DNA of 64,000 bases. Source: Cubamyces lactineus. Taxonomy: Eukaryota > Basidiomycota > Agaricomycetes > Polyporales > Polyporaceae. The notes beneath the pieces were generated by a model. It was not told the origin of the DNA. It was given only the letters and a program-made list of their open reading frames with translations, and made no database searches. Position numbers and translations under genes: made by a program. The stretch is from NCBI GenBank assembly GCA_022376465.1, contig JACDTU010000002.1, forward strand, positions 2,542,001-2,606,000. Reading direction: 5' to 3'. This document shows, one piece after another, positions 11,419 through 25,821 of the stretch (the first letter of the stretch is position 1; each line of letters begins with the position of its first letter).

Positions 11419-13940
11419 CTAGTTGCCTATCTTTCGCGCTCCAGGCAACCGCGGCTTCGTCACAACGAAAGGCACTTGGGGCCCGAAGTCAGGGAAGGTC
11501 GTTGCAGTGCGCGGTGCCAGCGTGCCGCCTTGGTGGTCGGATGTGATGTTGTTGTCGATAGCGGTGACCTCCCTGTCGTATGTGTTTCCGGCCAGGTCGA
11601 CGTATGAGAACGTGTTCGAGTTGGTGCCGTTCCCCGTGTTCCCAGTAGGTGCCTCAAAGAAGAATCCGCCTGCAAAGGCGTGAAAATCACATCGTCTGAC
11701 ATAGGTTATGTGTGTAGAACTCACTGGCCAGCTGGCGTTCGTGTATCGTCGAGCCGAGGATGAAAGGTGCGGGGTGCGACGTCCGTTCGTAGGAGTGGTC
11801 AAACGTGGCTACGACTGCACTGGCGGTCAAAACCTCTGTGAGACAACGTTCAAGATCGGCTATGCCTACAGCTGTCGCCGGATGGCGTAAGTTCGGTCAA
11901 GTTGATGTTCAGAGGGTACGAGAACTGGTCGAGCAACGTCGTAACGCCGTTGTGTGTCGACAGGAACGTCCCAGTCGCGGTTTGGAAGACGTTCTACCGT
12001 GCATTCGGTCATCGTGTGTTTCGGGTTTCGAGAAGAGAGCCAAACGTAACATACCTGGATTGCCGTGTTGTCTAGGAACTGCTGTGTGTTCGAGAATGCC
12101 AGATTCTGGGACCACACGACATGCGTCGTCTTCCCGCTCCCGCTGGTGATCTCGGCCTCGATGAGGATGTCCCTCGTCGCGGAGACGGTGACGTTCACAT
12201 CCCCGTTACTTCCCACACTGCCGGTGGTCGTTGTAACAGCGAACGGCGAGACGTCGTATTTGGTGATCTTCCCGGTGGTCGGCTTCGACGAGGGGTCGGT
12301 GACGACCTGCAGGTTCCCGGACACGAACCAGTTCTGGTTGATCGTGTGGTCGTCTTCTGCAGAGACGACGTCGATGCTAATGTTGTGCGGATTTCCGTCT
12401 GTAAGGATTGGCACGAATGGCGTAAGGTCGATGAAGTAGGTTGGCAAGTCAAGGGCTCCGTATGAAGTGATCGGCCTGTGTGTGCGTCCCCGCATTAGCA
12501 GCGAGTTTGGTGATGATGAAACGTTGAACAATAGCTACCTCCAAGCTGTAGGCACGATACCTCCGGTGAAGATCACTGCATACCTATGTTGCTGTCAGCC
12601 TTCTGATAGTAGAAGACTGATAGTTATGGCGTACGGGAAAGCTACACCTGCGACCTGACCATCGACCAGCATCCGAACTTCTCTGAAGGGCCCATCTCCA
12701 AGCGTCACACCAGCCGGCAACGATGAGAGGAATTCGTTCGCGGTATTGAAGTACTGATGCTAAGGGGTTAACAAGAGTTCACGACGGTACGTACTACGAA
12801 TATGCCTACTCACCCAAAACTCTTCGTTCCCGTTGCCAGACGCGTATAGTTCAGCAAACACTTGGACAGCATTCCTAGGTACAGTGACGTTGAGCTAGAA
12901 GCGGTTGAGTGGAATCACGGGTTTGGGCTTATGTCGCAAGTGCACTGACCGAGAATACTGGCGGTACAGACGCTTCGTTCCCCGTATCGTTTGCCAAAGT
13001 TGTCACAGGTATGATCGCATTAGCCTTCGGAGCCGGAGGGTGGCGGTCAGAGGATGCGAAGAAAGTCGCGTGCAGCGTAGCTGAACTCGCATATCAATCA
13101 CCCATTCGTAATTTAAGAATAGTGCATAACATACTAGCATATTGGCCGTCCAGTCCGGTTTCCAAAAGGTTATCAAGCTGGAGGATGAAGGTGCCGGGCT
13201 TTGCAAATAACGGGATGTAGCGCGTAACATCTTTCAAATACGTCCATATGATGCCATCTCCACGAGTGGGTTCCGGGGTAGAGGTTCGCCATACTAATTT
13301 TTTGTGTCAACCAACGCTCCAATAAGATGGCTCTTGCTGTAACGCACTTTCCACATTCTGGAAGGTGAATATGCCTATAGCAATACTGCGTTGTGAGTCG
13401 TAACACTATGGACGCAGGGTCTGTGAGGACTAACCCAAGCGGTCGAATTGTGTGCCGTTCGAGGTGACCGTGAAGTTCAGGCTGATTCCAGCCCACGACC
13501 CAGGAGGCCCACAGTCCGTCGGCGGCCTGTTCTTCCTCCCTTCGAATCAGAGTATATTGTATGTGTTATGGTGAATCTCACGTGAATTGAACGACTTCAG
13601 CACTGGAACAGGGCCCCCGGCCGTTCAGTCATCGCCACCCCCATTACGAATACCGCCTGACGAATTACTCACAGCCCAAACGAGAACCCAAAGGTCCGCC
13701 TGGAGGAGGCGTGTCGTATACGCGTCAGCGTCCGGTTTCCGATCAAATTGGACGTTATACAGCTGTGCTACTGCTGCTGACTTACTGCAGGATCTGGATC
13801 GTGCACTGTTTGGCGTCCTGGGGCAGCGGCGGCGGTTGTGCGACCTGGAAGTCGACAAGCACGGCGGCGCGCACGAAGAGGGCGGCGAGCAACAGACTCG
13901 TCGCCGCGGCCTTGATCAAATGACCAAATTGCGGGAGCAT
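11419..13940 (-). CDS. Secreted peptide-N-glycanase A-type amidase
   Basis: The product belongs to the PNGase A family (peptide N4-(N-acetyl-glucosaminyl)asparagine amidase A), which removes N-glycans from glycopeptides. It starts at ATG 13938-13940 with a signal peptide (hydrophobic core TSLLLAALFVRAAV). After splicing the order is CTIQILQRTFGFSFGLAEVV, TPPTDCGPPGSWAGISLNFT, GIFTFQNVE and RTSTPEPTRGDGIIWTYLKD. Next are YIPLFAKPGTFILQLDNLLE, VQVFAELYASGNGNEEFW, LPTYFIDLTPFVPILTDG and DDHTINQNWFVSGNLQVV; near the end is NTFSYVDLAGNTYDREV. About eight introns are needed, with small coding exons of 27 bases (13673-13699) and 21 bases (13582-13602). Several N-x-S/T sites fit a secreted glycoprotein. 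The active residues were not assigned. The family call is firm; the substrate is inferred. Confidence 0.87.
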
Positions 13941-14565
13941 CCTGTATACCTCCTCAGAGTCTGCAGGCGTACGCCAGTCCTAGCCGTTGGCACGCGATGC
14001 GGTGGGAGGGACGGAGGTACGGGCTCTCGCGCTCGCAACTTATATACCATGGCCTGGTGAGAAAGGACAAGGGCGGAGGGTGCTTCTTCACCGAAGTATG
14101 GGATACGCCCATGTGGACGTCGGTTCCTACAATAACCGAAGCTCGAGTCGATAGTCGGCTTCGTGACCTGATTAGATGTTCGTGTATCGCGTCAACAGTG
14201 ACGACAGAATGGTCCACGATGATAAGACCGTTGATGGCAGCTTCGCAGACTATGTATGCAACAGAGCAGCAATACCAATGCATGCAAGTCGAATAGACTC
14301 AGATTTCATTGCCGTTCGCTTTGTCGACGGTGTGCCTGCCACGGGAATGGTGATCAGGAGAGTGGCTTCGATGTGCCAGGTACGGTACCGATCAACTGGT
14401 GAATAAATACCGAAGTCATGGAAGTAGTACATGTAGCATAACGAGGTTCTTCTGCGCACCGCGATGTCATCAATGGCAGCCATATCAAATGTCCCCCGCC
14501 GCTAAAGCCCTTGTACTCGCCGACGCCATTCTACCCGCGACTCCCTTGATCATGGCGAACACATC
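13941..14565. other. Intergenic: PNGase A promoter and 3' flank of Pmp3-like gene
   Basis: Apart from the TATA box at 14039-14046 nothing distinctive is seen. Open frames here are short, lack fungal codon preference and match nothing recognised. Confidence 0.5.
14039..14046 (-). promoter_or_regulatory. TATA box of the PNGase A gene
   Basis: On the minus strand the sequence reads TATATAAG, about 100 bases upstream of the PNGase A start at 13940, a usual distance for a fungal TATA element. No other candidate is close. Confidence 0.5.
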
Positions 14566-15596
14566 TCAGAGCTCGTGATTGAAGATGTCGTCATCCGTCG
14601 TACGTGCAACGTCGCGGGCAGGCTCATCGCCCGCGGCGGGGGTGGGGCGGCGATCGCCATAGAGGCCGCCCTCAGGATCCTCCGGGAACTCCGTCGTGGA
14701 GTCGCTGCGTCGCGAGTACGTGTCCTCATCCACTGTCGCCTTGGACTTCTTCTTCGACTTCCGCCTCCGTGTGGAGCCTTCATCCTGCATGGAGTATGCG
14801 TCCTCCGTTCGCGCCCAACGATCCTTCTTCTCTTTCTTCTTCTTCGACTTCTTCCGAGATGGCGCGGGTACCGCATCCTCAAAGTTCGCAGGGTAGCGCC
14901 AACGGCCGGAGCCATTGGTCAGGACGCTGCTTGAGTCTCCGTTCTGACCGTAGTAGCGCTCGTCGCGCGGGTTCCAGTAACCTCCGGAGTCGGCTCCATT
15001 CGCCCGCCCACGAGCGCCCTGTTCTTCAGAGGCGAGGTCGATGCTCGAGCCACCCTCCTGTCCCTCCTCGTATGGCCTATCTTCAAGGTCTGATCTAGGG
15101 AGACGCTCGTTGTAGCGGTTTGCCCACTGCGAGCGCCGTTCCTTGCGTTTGATCTCGGAGGTATCAACAAGGCCGTACTTCTGGATCCACTTGGGTGTTC
15201 GGCGGTGGTTCTTGTTGTTGCGGATGTTCTGCACAGCAAGATAAGTAGGTGACACGATGCGATGGCATAATGAGGGAATGGACCTGGATGTAGAAGTTAT
15301 GCACATGTCCTGCTCGAGGTATGAGTGCGCCTGTACCGCGTCTTTGGCGGCGATGATAACTCACCGGGTATGTAGCCACAAATCGTGAGGACTATGTTGA
15401 TCCAGAAATCGCTCCCAATCCCAAACCGTGCTGCGACGGCTGTCCGACTGGTTCAGTCACAATCCAGGAAAGACGAAGGGGATGATGTAGCACCTAGCGG
15501 GGGAAACAGCGTCCCAAAGATGAAAAGCAAGACAGCATAGCCGTGATGTTTTCGGGGAGTCAAGTCGACATTATACGTTCGCACGCGATCCACCAT
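14566..15596 (-). CDS. Pmp3/UPF0057-family membrane protein with long charged C-terminal tail
   Basis: Four exons join as follows. The first begins at ATG 15594-15596 and gives VDRVRTYNVDLTPRKHHG. Then comes a first membrane helix, YAVLLFIFGTLFPPLAVAAR, with the family's PPLAV. The second helix, DFWINIVLTICGYIPG, has the UPF0057 signature (DxxINxxLTxxGYxPG). HVHNFYIQ then leads into NIRNNKNHRRTPKW. The first intron uses the acceptor CGGACAG|CC; the nearer AG breaks the frame. Pmp3 proteins are about 55 residues long and affect membrane potential and salt tolerance. This one has about 200 more residues, rich in Arg, Lys, Asp, Glu and Ser, with a block RKKSKKKKEKKDR. Yeast Sna proteins have shorter tails. 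The role of the tail is unknown. Confidence 0.82.
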
Positions 15597-19042
<3,446 letters not shown>

Positions 19043-19372
19043 TGGGACCTGTGGATCTGTTGGACGCTACTCATGCTGGTACTGTACATCTACATAATCC
19101 GATGCGTTATAATGCACGCCGAGCTGGTGCTGACGGGCTCTGTTCATGTTGCAGTCCGGAACTTGTTTTGCGAGGGTGAGCTGCTTGGCCGGAACTCAGG
19201 ACATGTGAAGTGGAGGCCGTTGCCCGAATAGGAAAGCGATATGCGGAGAGGGGCACCCCGCATTCCCGACGCTCGTCTCTCCCCTCCGTCCTCCTCCGTA
19301 CCACTATAAACCCTCTCAGCACCGTCTAAACGCCCCTTCTCATCGTCCACACATACCCACATAGGCGCCATC
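19043..19372 (+). promoter_or_regulatory. FBP1 promoter with TATA box and paired CreA/Mig1-like sites
   Basis: A TATAAA lies at 19305-19310, 63 bases upstream of the FBP1 start. Two matches to the carbon-repressor consensus (G/C)(C/T)GG(A/G)G lie close together in opposite orientation: GCGGAG at 19243-19248 and GCGGGG on the minus strand at 19256-19261. Fructose bisphosphatase is a classic glucose-repressed gene and fungal CreA often acts at paired sites, so the pair is a reasonable repressor target. Each hexamer alone is common by chance. Confidence 0.35.
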
Positions 19373-20801
19373 ATGTCTGGAGAAGAGCAACCCAACACCG
19401 ACATTATCACCCTCACTCGGTAAGTCGCCCCGCTCTGTCGTCATACGAGCGCTCATCTCATCGCCCATCGCGTACGCTCACGCGTCTGCCCTCGCACGGC
19501 GTCGACAGCCACGTCCTCAGCGACCAGTTCAGTCTCGGTGCCGCAGCGACGGGTGATCTCACGCTGCTCCTCACTGCCATCCAAACGACCTCCAAATTCA
19601 TCGCGACCAATGTCCGGAAAGCGCGTTTAATCAACCTGTGAGTGCACCCCTCTGTTGGCTTGCGTAAAGCTCGATCTGACGATCTCATAACGTCTGTGTG
19701 TCCTCCTCTGTGCGCATGCCGCTTGTACAGCGTCGGACTGGCGGGCGAGACGAATGTGCAGGGCGAGGAGCAGAAGAAGCTCGACGTCCTCTCCAATGAT
19801 ATCATGATCAACTCGCTTCGCGCGTCCGGCAAATGCGCCGTGCTCGTCTCGGAGGAGCTCGAGGAGGCGGTGGTCATCGAGGACCGTTACAAGGGCAAGT
19901 ACTGCGTCGTCTTCGACCCGCTCGACGGCAGCAGCAACATCGACGCCGGTGTGAACATTGGTACCATCTTTGGTATCTACCACATCGTGAGTGGCCGCCG
20001 CTATCTCATTGCGTCTCCTCTTGTCCCCACCTTGTCGAATGCTGAGTTTGATTATGCGTGTGACAGGCGCCAGGATCGAAGGGAACGATTTCGGATGTGC
20101 TTAGGCCGGGCAGCGAGATGGTCGCGGCTGGGTATACGATGTGAGTATGTGTGTGAGATGCGTGAGTGTGTGAGCTTATGTGAATCCGGTATCGTAGGTA
20201 TGGTTCCTCTGCGAACTTGGTCTTGAGCACAGGGCATGGCGTGAACGGCTACACGCTCGATGCTGCTCTTGGCGAGTTCATCCTCACACATCCTGATGTG
20301 AGTGCTCCTTGCATGCCGTGTGCAGGCTCAACGTATGCTAATCCGCGCTTGCTTTTATAGATCAAGATTCCGCCTCGAGGCAAGATCTACTCGTTCAACG
20401 AGGGCAATTCGATGTACTTCCATGAGCCGGTGGTCAAGTACCTGAACAGCATCAAGTACCCCGCAAACGGCAAGTCGCCATACAGCGCGCGGTACATCGG
20501 CTCCATGGTCGCCGACGTGCACCGCACGCTGCTCTACGGCGGCATCTTCGGCTACCCGGACGACAAGAAGAGCAAGAAGGGCAAGCTCCGGCTGCTGTAC
20601 GAGGCGTTCCCGATGGCGTTCCTCACCGAGCAGGCGGGCGGCCTCGCGACGACGGGCACGAAGCGCATCCTCGACATCGTGCCGACGAACATTCACGAGC
20701 GCTGCCCGGTCTTCCTGGGCAGCAAGGAGGACGTCTTGGATTTGATGAAGTTCTACCAGGAGGCGGAGAAGACGAAGACGAACGGGGACGCGACCGCGTG
20801 A
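19373..20801 (+). CDS. FBP1: Fructose-1,6-bisphosphatase
   Basis: This is the gluconeogenic enzyme that hydrolyses fructose 1,6-bisphosphate in the cytosol. The frame is assembled from about six exons. They give [60 protein letters not shown] and the metal/substrate motif [20 protein letters not shown]. Then come [56 protein letters not shown] and [17 protein letters not shown], and the end [17 protein letters not shown]. All catalytic segments are present and the length is normal (about 350). The start ATG at 19373 precedes SGEEQPNTD. The promoter has a TATA box and paired carbon-repressor-like sites. GC at third positions is very high in the last exon, as for an abundant enzyme. Confidence 0.96.
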
Positions 20802-21079
20802 TACGGTAGACGACAGTGCAGCCGAAAGAGGGAGAGAGAATGTAATATCCAGTGTATTGTATGCGTGAATCTACCATTCTACCCTGCAGTCCGTACGTGA
20901 TAGTTGCGCGTTGAGCGATGCGAGCCGAGCATGTGATAAACGGTAAGAGGACAAGAAATGTGCCAAAGATACGGATGATTAGACATTGCATAGGAACCTT
21001 TGTGTTGACTGCATGAGGGGACGTGAAGGGGCGTAAACCGAAAGCATGGATTCTACTCCGAGGTGCCAGTATCGGCACC

Positions 21080-22650
21080 TCATTCCCAAACATTGACCAT
21101 CTCCGACTCGTGGGTCATGACCGCCGCATCTTTGCGCACAGGGTTGACGCGCGGGTAGACAAACTGCGCAGATGATTGAATTGTGAGCCGCTGTTCTCGT
21201 ATGCGATTACATCAATGCCATCACGCACCTTTTCATCGTATTCGTGCAGCACCTCCGCGGCGATGATTGCCTTGTCCTTGAGGAGCGCCTCGTATGAGCG
21301 CGACAGGGCTCGAGTCTACACAAACGAAGGACCAACAGTCAGTCTCTCCAAGGACACCTACCAGAGCGTTAGCATAAACGAGCACGCACCTGCACGCCGA
21401 CGGCGAACATTATAAGGAACATCATCATCCAGTTCGCGCTCGTCGTCGCCATCCACAGCAGCGCATGCACGGGCGAGTACGTGCCGAACAGCGCCATCTC
21501 AAGCTCGCCCGGGGTCCACACCTCGAGCTGCTGCACGCGCTGGTCCTCCTCCCATGGCTGCGGTGCACGCGTCTTGGGCGGGCTCAGATTGAGCAGGAAG
21601 CGGACGCTCACGCTTAGTCCACGCCATAACGCGGAAAGTAGGGTGACGAATAGGGCGCTGGCCGCGGCGGGGACGGAGCGGCGGGAGGAGACGCTCTCGT
21701 CGGAGGAAGTACGGTGAGGGGTGCGGGGGCGTTTGATGAAGGAGGCGTGTGGAGAGGAGACGGGCTCGGATGCGAGATTGAGATAGTATATGCGCGTGCG
21801 GGTGAAGAGGATGAGCGTGTTGACGATCGAGGCGGAGATGAGGATGAAGGTCATCGGTACAGTCTACATCAAAGACAAGGATCAGTGGGTTGTATTGCGA
21901 GGTTATCGGAATGCAACGCACCCAGTCGAACCAAGACTCGCCCTCGCCTTCTCTGTACATGTCTTCCCACCCGGGGTCGGAGTCGGGCACTCTGCGGATT
22001 TGCGACACGCGCACGCAGAGGTGGAGGAAGTGCATGGTCCCGCCGAGGATCCATGCAGAATTTTGCGGTGACGGTAGGGGGACGTTGTTGGGGAATTGCG
22101 ATATCTCAAACGAGATTTGTGAAGGAATTGATGTGATTCTAGTACAGCGGGTTACGTTGAGAAACAAGGCCAGCTGACGCATATATGGTGGCAAAAGTGC
22201 GGTGGACAACATTCATATGCCGGCCGTGATTGCTAGCCACAGAGGCACTCGGACCATTCGTACTCATACGCGCGCCATTCATGTGTAGTGAGTGTTAAAG
22301 GGTTCTCACCTCTCGTACAAAGACTTCTTGCGCACCACACGCCTACCCGGGGTGCTCTTACCAGGGGTGCCCACATCGCTTCCCCTGTTCTTGCGCTTAT
22401 TGTTGAGCGGTGTAGCATATGGAGGAGGTCTTCTGGACCTTGCAGCCTCCCAGTCAAAGGGCTGCGAAGCAGACAAAGATGGTGAGGTGACCGGGGAGAC
22501 CGGATACACGAGCCGTGCACGGGGAGTGGTCGGGATGCCGCGGACGGGGGTTGAGGGGGATGGAGCACCTGAGGCACTCGCTGAACCGCCTGCTCTGGGC
22601 GACGCAGAGACCGCTGCGTTCGTCTGGGCAAGCCGGCGGAGGGAAGACAT
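21080..22650 (-). CDS. NUR1: Nur1/Mug154-like nuclear rim membrane protein
   Basis: Exons join a Pro/Ser/Arg-rich N-terminus (ATG 22648-22650) ending KSLYER to ITSIPSQISFEISQFPNNVP, through an intron of about 170 bases. A membrane segment TVPMTFILISASIVNTLILF follows, then TRTRIYYLNLASEPVSSPHA, a further hydrophobic stretch and TTSANWMMMFLIMFAVGVQ. The end reads SYEALLKDKAIIAAEVLHEY, KFVYPRVNPVRKDAAVMTHE, a typical end of the DUF2418 (Nur1) family. Nur1 sits in the inner nuclear membrane with Heh1/Lem2 and anchors silent chromatin and rDNA in yeast. The motifs with PVSSPHA and FVYPRVNPVRKD fit; the call was made from memory of the family, so moderate confidence. The basic N-terminus facing the nucleus fits that role. 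Confidence 0.68.
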
Positions 22651-23250
22651 GTTGTTGTGCGGAGGCCGAGCACTGGCCAGAGACGGAGGAGGAGGAAGAC
22701 GGAGCGCGAGGAGGACGCGAGAGTGGCACGCAAGTCGCGTGCGTGCGTGATCGAGTCAGACGCTGTGACGTGACGTGTCCTCACAGCCTCTCCCATCCCG
22801 CCACATCAGCCACATCAGCCACCCTCTTTTTCCAGCTCCGAAACAAAGAACTCTTCTTCGATTGGCCCAGACAAGCCAAACACGCGGTCGCCTCGTGAAA
22901 CGAAAATCCAAAGGGAAAGAAAAACCCCATGGCGTGACAATAAATCAACGGGTGGGAAAATCTCCGGACACGTGTAGGGGTTATGTTGTGGCCTGTTTGT
23001 ATTCCAATTACTGTTTAGGGAAAACGAACCAAGCTCAAAAGTCAACGCGCCCGCTCATCCCCTCCCTTGCACCTCTTCCCCTTCCTCTCCCCTTTTCTCT
23101 CCCGTTCATATCTAACGACCATTCCGTCCTCTCCTCCATTCCAATAACCGCGCTACCTCACGTCCCCCCGTTCCGTTTCCCACCATAACGTCCACGCTCA
23201 GAGCCGCTACTTCCACATCCTTGTCGCCCTCGCACTCCGTCAGCGTCAGG
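22651..23250. other. Divergent intergenic region
   Basis: This lies between the NUR1 start and the start of a membrane coiled-coil protein. CCAAT-type boxes are visible near 22861 (ATTGG) and 23005 (CCAAT), and a short ccacatcag direct repeat at about 22800. Pyrimidine-rich tracts near 23045-23180 probably mark the transcription start of the right-hand gene. No gene was recognised. Confidence 0.45.
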
Positions 23251-24770
23251 ATGGCCCAGCCCTCGTCCTCCCATCGGGAGCGGGAGCGCAGCGAACGCTC
23301 CTCCCGCCACCACCACCACCGCACAATCTCTTCCACAACCCTACTCCTCGTCCTCTCTCTCGTGCTTGCCGTCCTCGCGGTAATGCTTTCGCTCCCCTCC
23401 ACTCAACGGCCTGGCGCCTCGGCGGATCCCAATGCTGCCGCTGCTGGAGGAGAACCAAATGCGCAAGGTTTCTGGGGCATTATTACACCCAAGCGTACGC
23501 AAGCCCTGCTTGCTCGCGAGAGCAATGTCGCCGTTCGTGAAGCGGAGGTTGCTCGTCGTGAGGCCGAACTACTTGCCGGCGCTCCCGGTGGTGTCCTCCC
23601 CACCCAGTCTCCTCTTGTTTGCCCTCCCTGCCCTACCGTCTTTGAGAAGGTGACCGAAGCACCCCCTCCGGTCCAAACCGTCATCAAGGAGGTCGTCAAG
23701 GAGGAATCTCTCACTCCTCCCGGATGGTGGGATCAAGCCCGCATTCGCGCCGAAGACATCCTCGATCGCGAGCTCAAAATCGCCGAGCGCGAACGTGAAA
23801 TCAGTCGCCGCGAAGAGGCCGTCAACCGTCGTGAGCATGACGCGTCAAGACGCGAAAGCTGGATCATGGAACAGCTTGTGTATGTCGTCTATTCCTTCCG
23901 GCCATTGCTCCTTTTGCTCACATAGACCATAGGCTGCTCAACGAAGCCGAGCCTGACACGGTTGAGGAAGAGTACATCTACAACGAGCCACCACTCGCGG
24001 TCCCTCGTGGTGGTGCGGGTCGGAAACCCAAGGTACCCCCGCCTCCACCCCAGCAGCGCCGCTCCGAGCTCTGAGACGAAGGGGGAACTCCTACGACAAC
24101 AATTTCTTTTCTTTTCATGCTTCATGCTTATGTACAGTTCGTATTGTTTGTTGCATCCCCTCCCCTCCCTTCGTCCCGGGCTTGGGGGACCACGGTGTTT
24201 TTCAGCTTGTTCCCCCGCGTCCAACTGTACGCTGATAGCCTGTCTGCACTTGCTCGATCGATCCGTGTGTCAAACGCGTGCTGGATTCGCGCCCACGTGA
24301 TATATTGTCGCGCTCCGTCACCGAGCGTGACGCTCATGTTGTTCAACGCTGCTACGTACGCTAGCCGAGTGCAGACAGGCTAGCAGACTACGATCCCCCA
24401 TCCGTAATCTGATGAACAATATGCTGACATACCGTTTTTTCTCTAGGCCTTACCTCCACTCGCCCCCCCTCCTATCATTCTTACGGAGACTACAATTGAG
24501 ATTGCGACCGAGACTAGGACCGTCACTCACACTCAACATCACACGGTCCCGTCGCAAGTCACTGCTCCCCCGCCATCCAGCACCCGTCGCGTCGCTTCTC
24601 CAACTCCCAACATCATGACATCGTCATCCACCACTCACATTCCGAAGACTACCTCTGTCGAGGTTGTGGTCGAGGAAGAAGTCTACGAGCCCGAGCAGGT
24701 TGAGACGACGGTGACCATGATGCGCAGCCCGAGGAAGCGTCACCCGAAGAAGTGGTGGGGTGGCTGGTGA
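23251..24770 (+). CDS. Unrecognised membrane-anchored coiled-coil protein
   Basis: No family was recognised. The N-terminus (from ATG 23251) is short and rich in Ser, Arg and His. A single membrane helix follows at about residues 31-50 (TTLLLVLSLVLAVLAVMLSL). After it come two charged helical stretches of Arg/Glu heptad character (VAVREAEVARREAELL and LKIAEREREISRREEAVNRR), separated by a Pro/Cys-rich hinge with CPPCP. A small intron ends near 23931. At 24034 a GTACCC donor joins, over 413 bases, a pyrimidine-rich acceptor TTTTTTCTCTAG at 24446. The joined frame adds a Thr/Pro/Val-rich tail ending KRHPKKWWGGW. If that intron is retained the protein stops after PPPPPQQRRSEL at about 24075. The topology is probably type II. 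Confidence 0.6.
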
Positions 24771-25821
24771 AGTGGCCTGATCCAAGGGCTACTTGTTGAC
24801 GAACTTGTGATGAACGATCATGTCTCGATGTGTCCTGATTGTACGAGGTCCTCCCTTTTATTGCTTTCTCTTCCATCCCCATTCCTTGATGGCTGGCACT
24901 CTTATTTCGAACTATTGTTGCTGTATTTTTGCTCCCCCTCTCGCTACCCGTCTCACCTCGAACCCGCTGCGATACCTGCCTCCGCTCTCCCCCTTTCGCC
25001 GTACGCGCGCATGCTGCGCAGACCACTAGCTAGTGCTTAGCTACCCACCGATACTCACTCACTCCTCCACATACTTACGACTACGACTGACTCGGATGGA
25101 GATCCAATCAGCATGGCATCTTACGGTTTCTCGACTCCCTTGTAATTGGTGACGATGGTGATGAGCTCTGCTGGGATATATTTGTAGAGTAAACTATTCG
25201 GGCTAGGATAGCTACTCCGGATGCTGCGTATGCAGAAATATCTTAGATTTGGACTCTTGAACTGCTCGCGTGTGCCTCGTATTTTGTGAGTTCCGAAGGT
25301 TGACCTCTCCTTGCTACAGCAGGCGTGGAGATGTAGCTGTGGCCAATCATCGTGAAGCCGGGATCTTCCTTTTCTGGAGGGGAGATAGAGTTTGCTATGA
25401 TCGGGATCTGAAGGTCTGCCCCGCGGCCTGTTTCTCGTCTTCGGAGACCTCGACGACCTCGTTGCGACATTTTCCCCGCGGTCTTCGTACATCGTGTTCA
25501 GCCTCTACCACGTGCATAGGCGTACTGGTATCTGTCCTTTTTTCGACCAAGCCGGGCCCAACAAACTGCATCACTCAAAGCCACGGCAGGATTGTTTGTC
25601 GCCCTAGCCCGACGCCCAGCGCGTGCACTGCATCTCGTTTGACAAGGTGCGTGCTGCCTTTGCATATGGTATAGTTGTTTCCAAGCAACTGACAGGCCAA
25701 AGTGTGCTTCGGGGGATAGCAATTGTCCTACCGTAGCACCCCGCTAGGGTGCTTCTCTGTCTCGCCATCAACATTCCCATCCGCCGCTCGCCCCAGAACC
25801 TACGTCGCCGTCTGCCCGAAC
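24771..25821. other. Intergenic, about 1 kb
   Basis: The region separates a 3' end from the start of the CCCH/WG gene. Open frames on both strands (the longest near 25121-25492, minus) show no recognisable family or splice-connected partner. No tRNA or repeat was seen. Confidence 0.45.

Noticed and set aside
14604..15098. Long plus-strand frame opposite the Pmp3-like gene
   Set aside because: It is the shadow of the compositionally biased charged tail on the other strand; no start context, family or splice partner.
22292..22750. 152-codon plus-strand frame opposite the start of NUR1
   Set aside because: The minus-strand exon is spliced into a recognisable protein; the plus frame matches nothing and would overlap it fully.
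25121..25492. Minus-strand frame of 123 codons between two genes
   Set aside because: No family, no start context and no intron-linked continuation; treated as non-coding.
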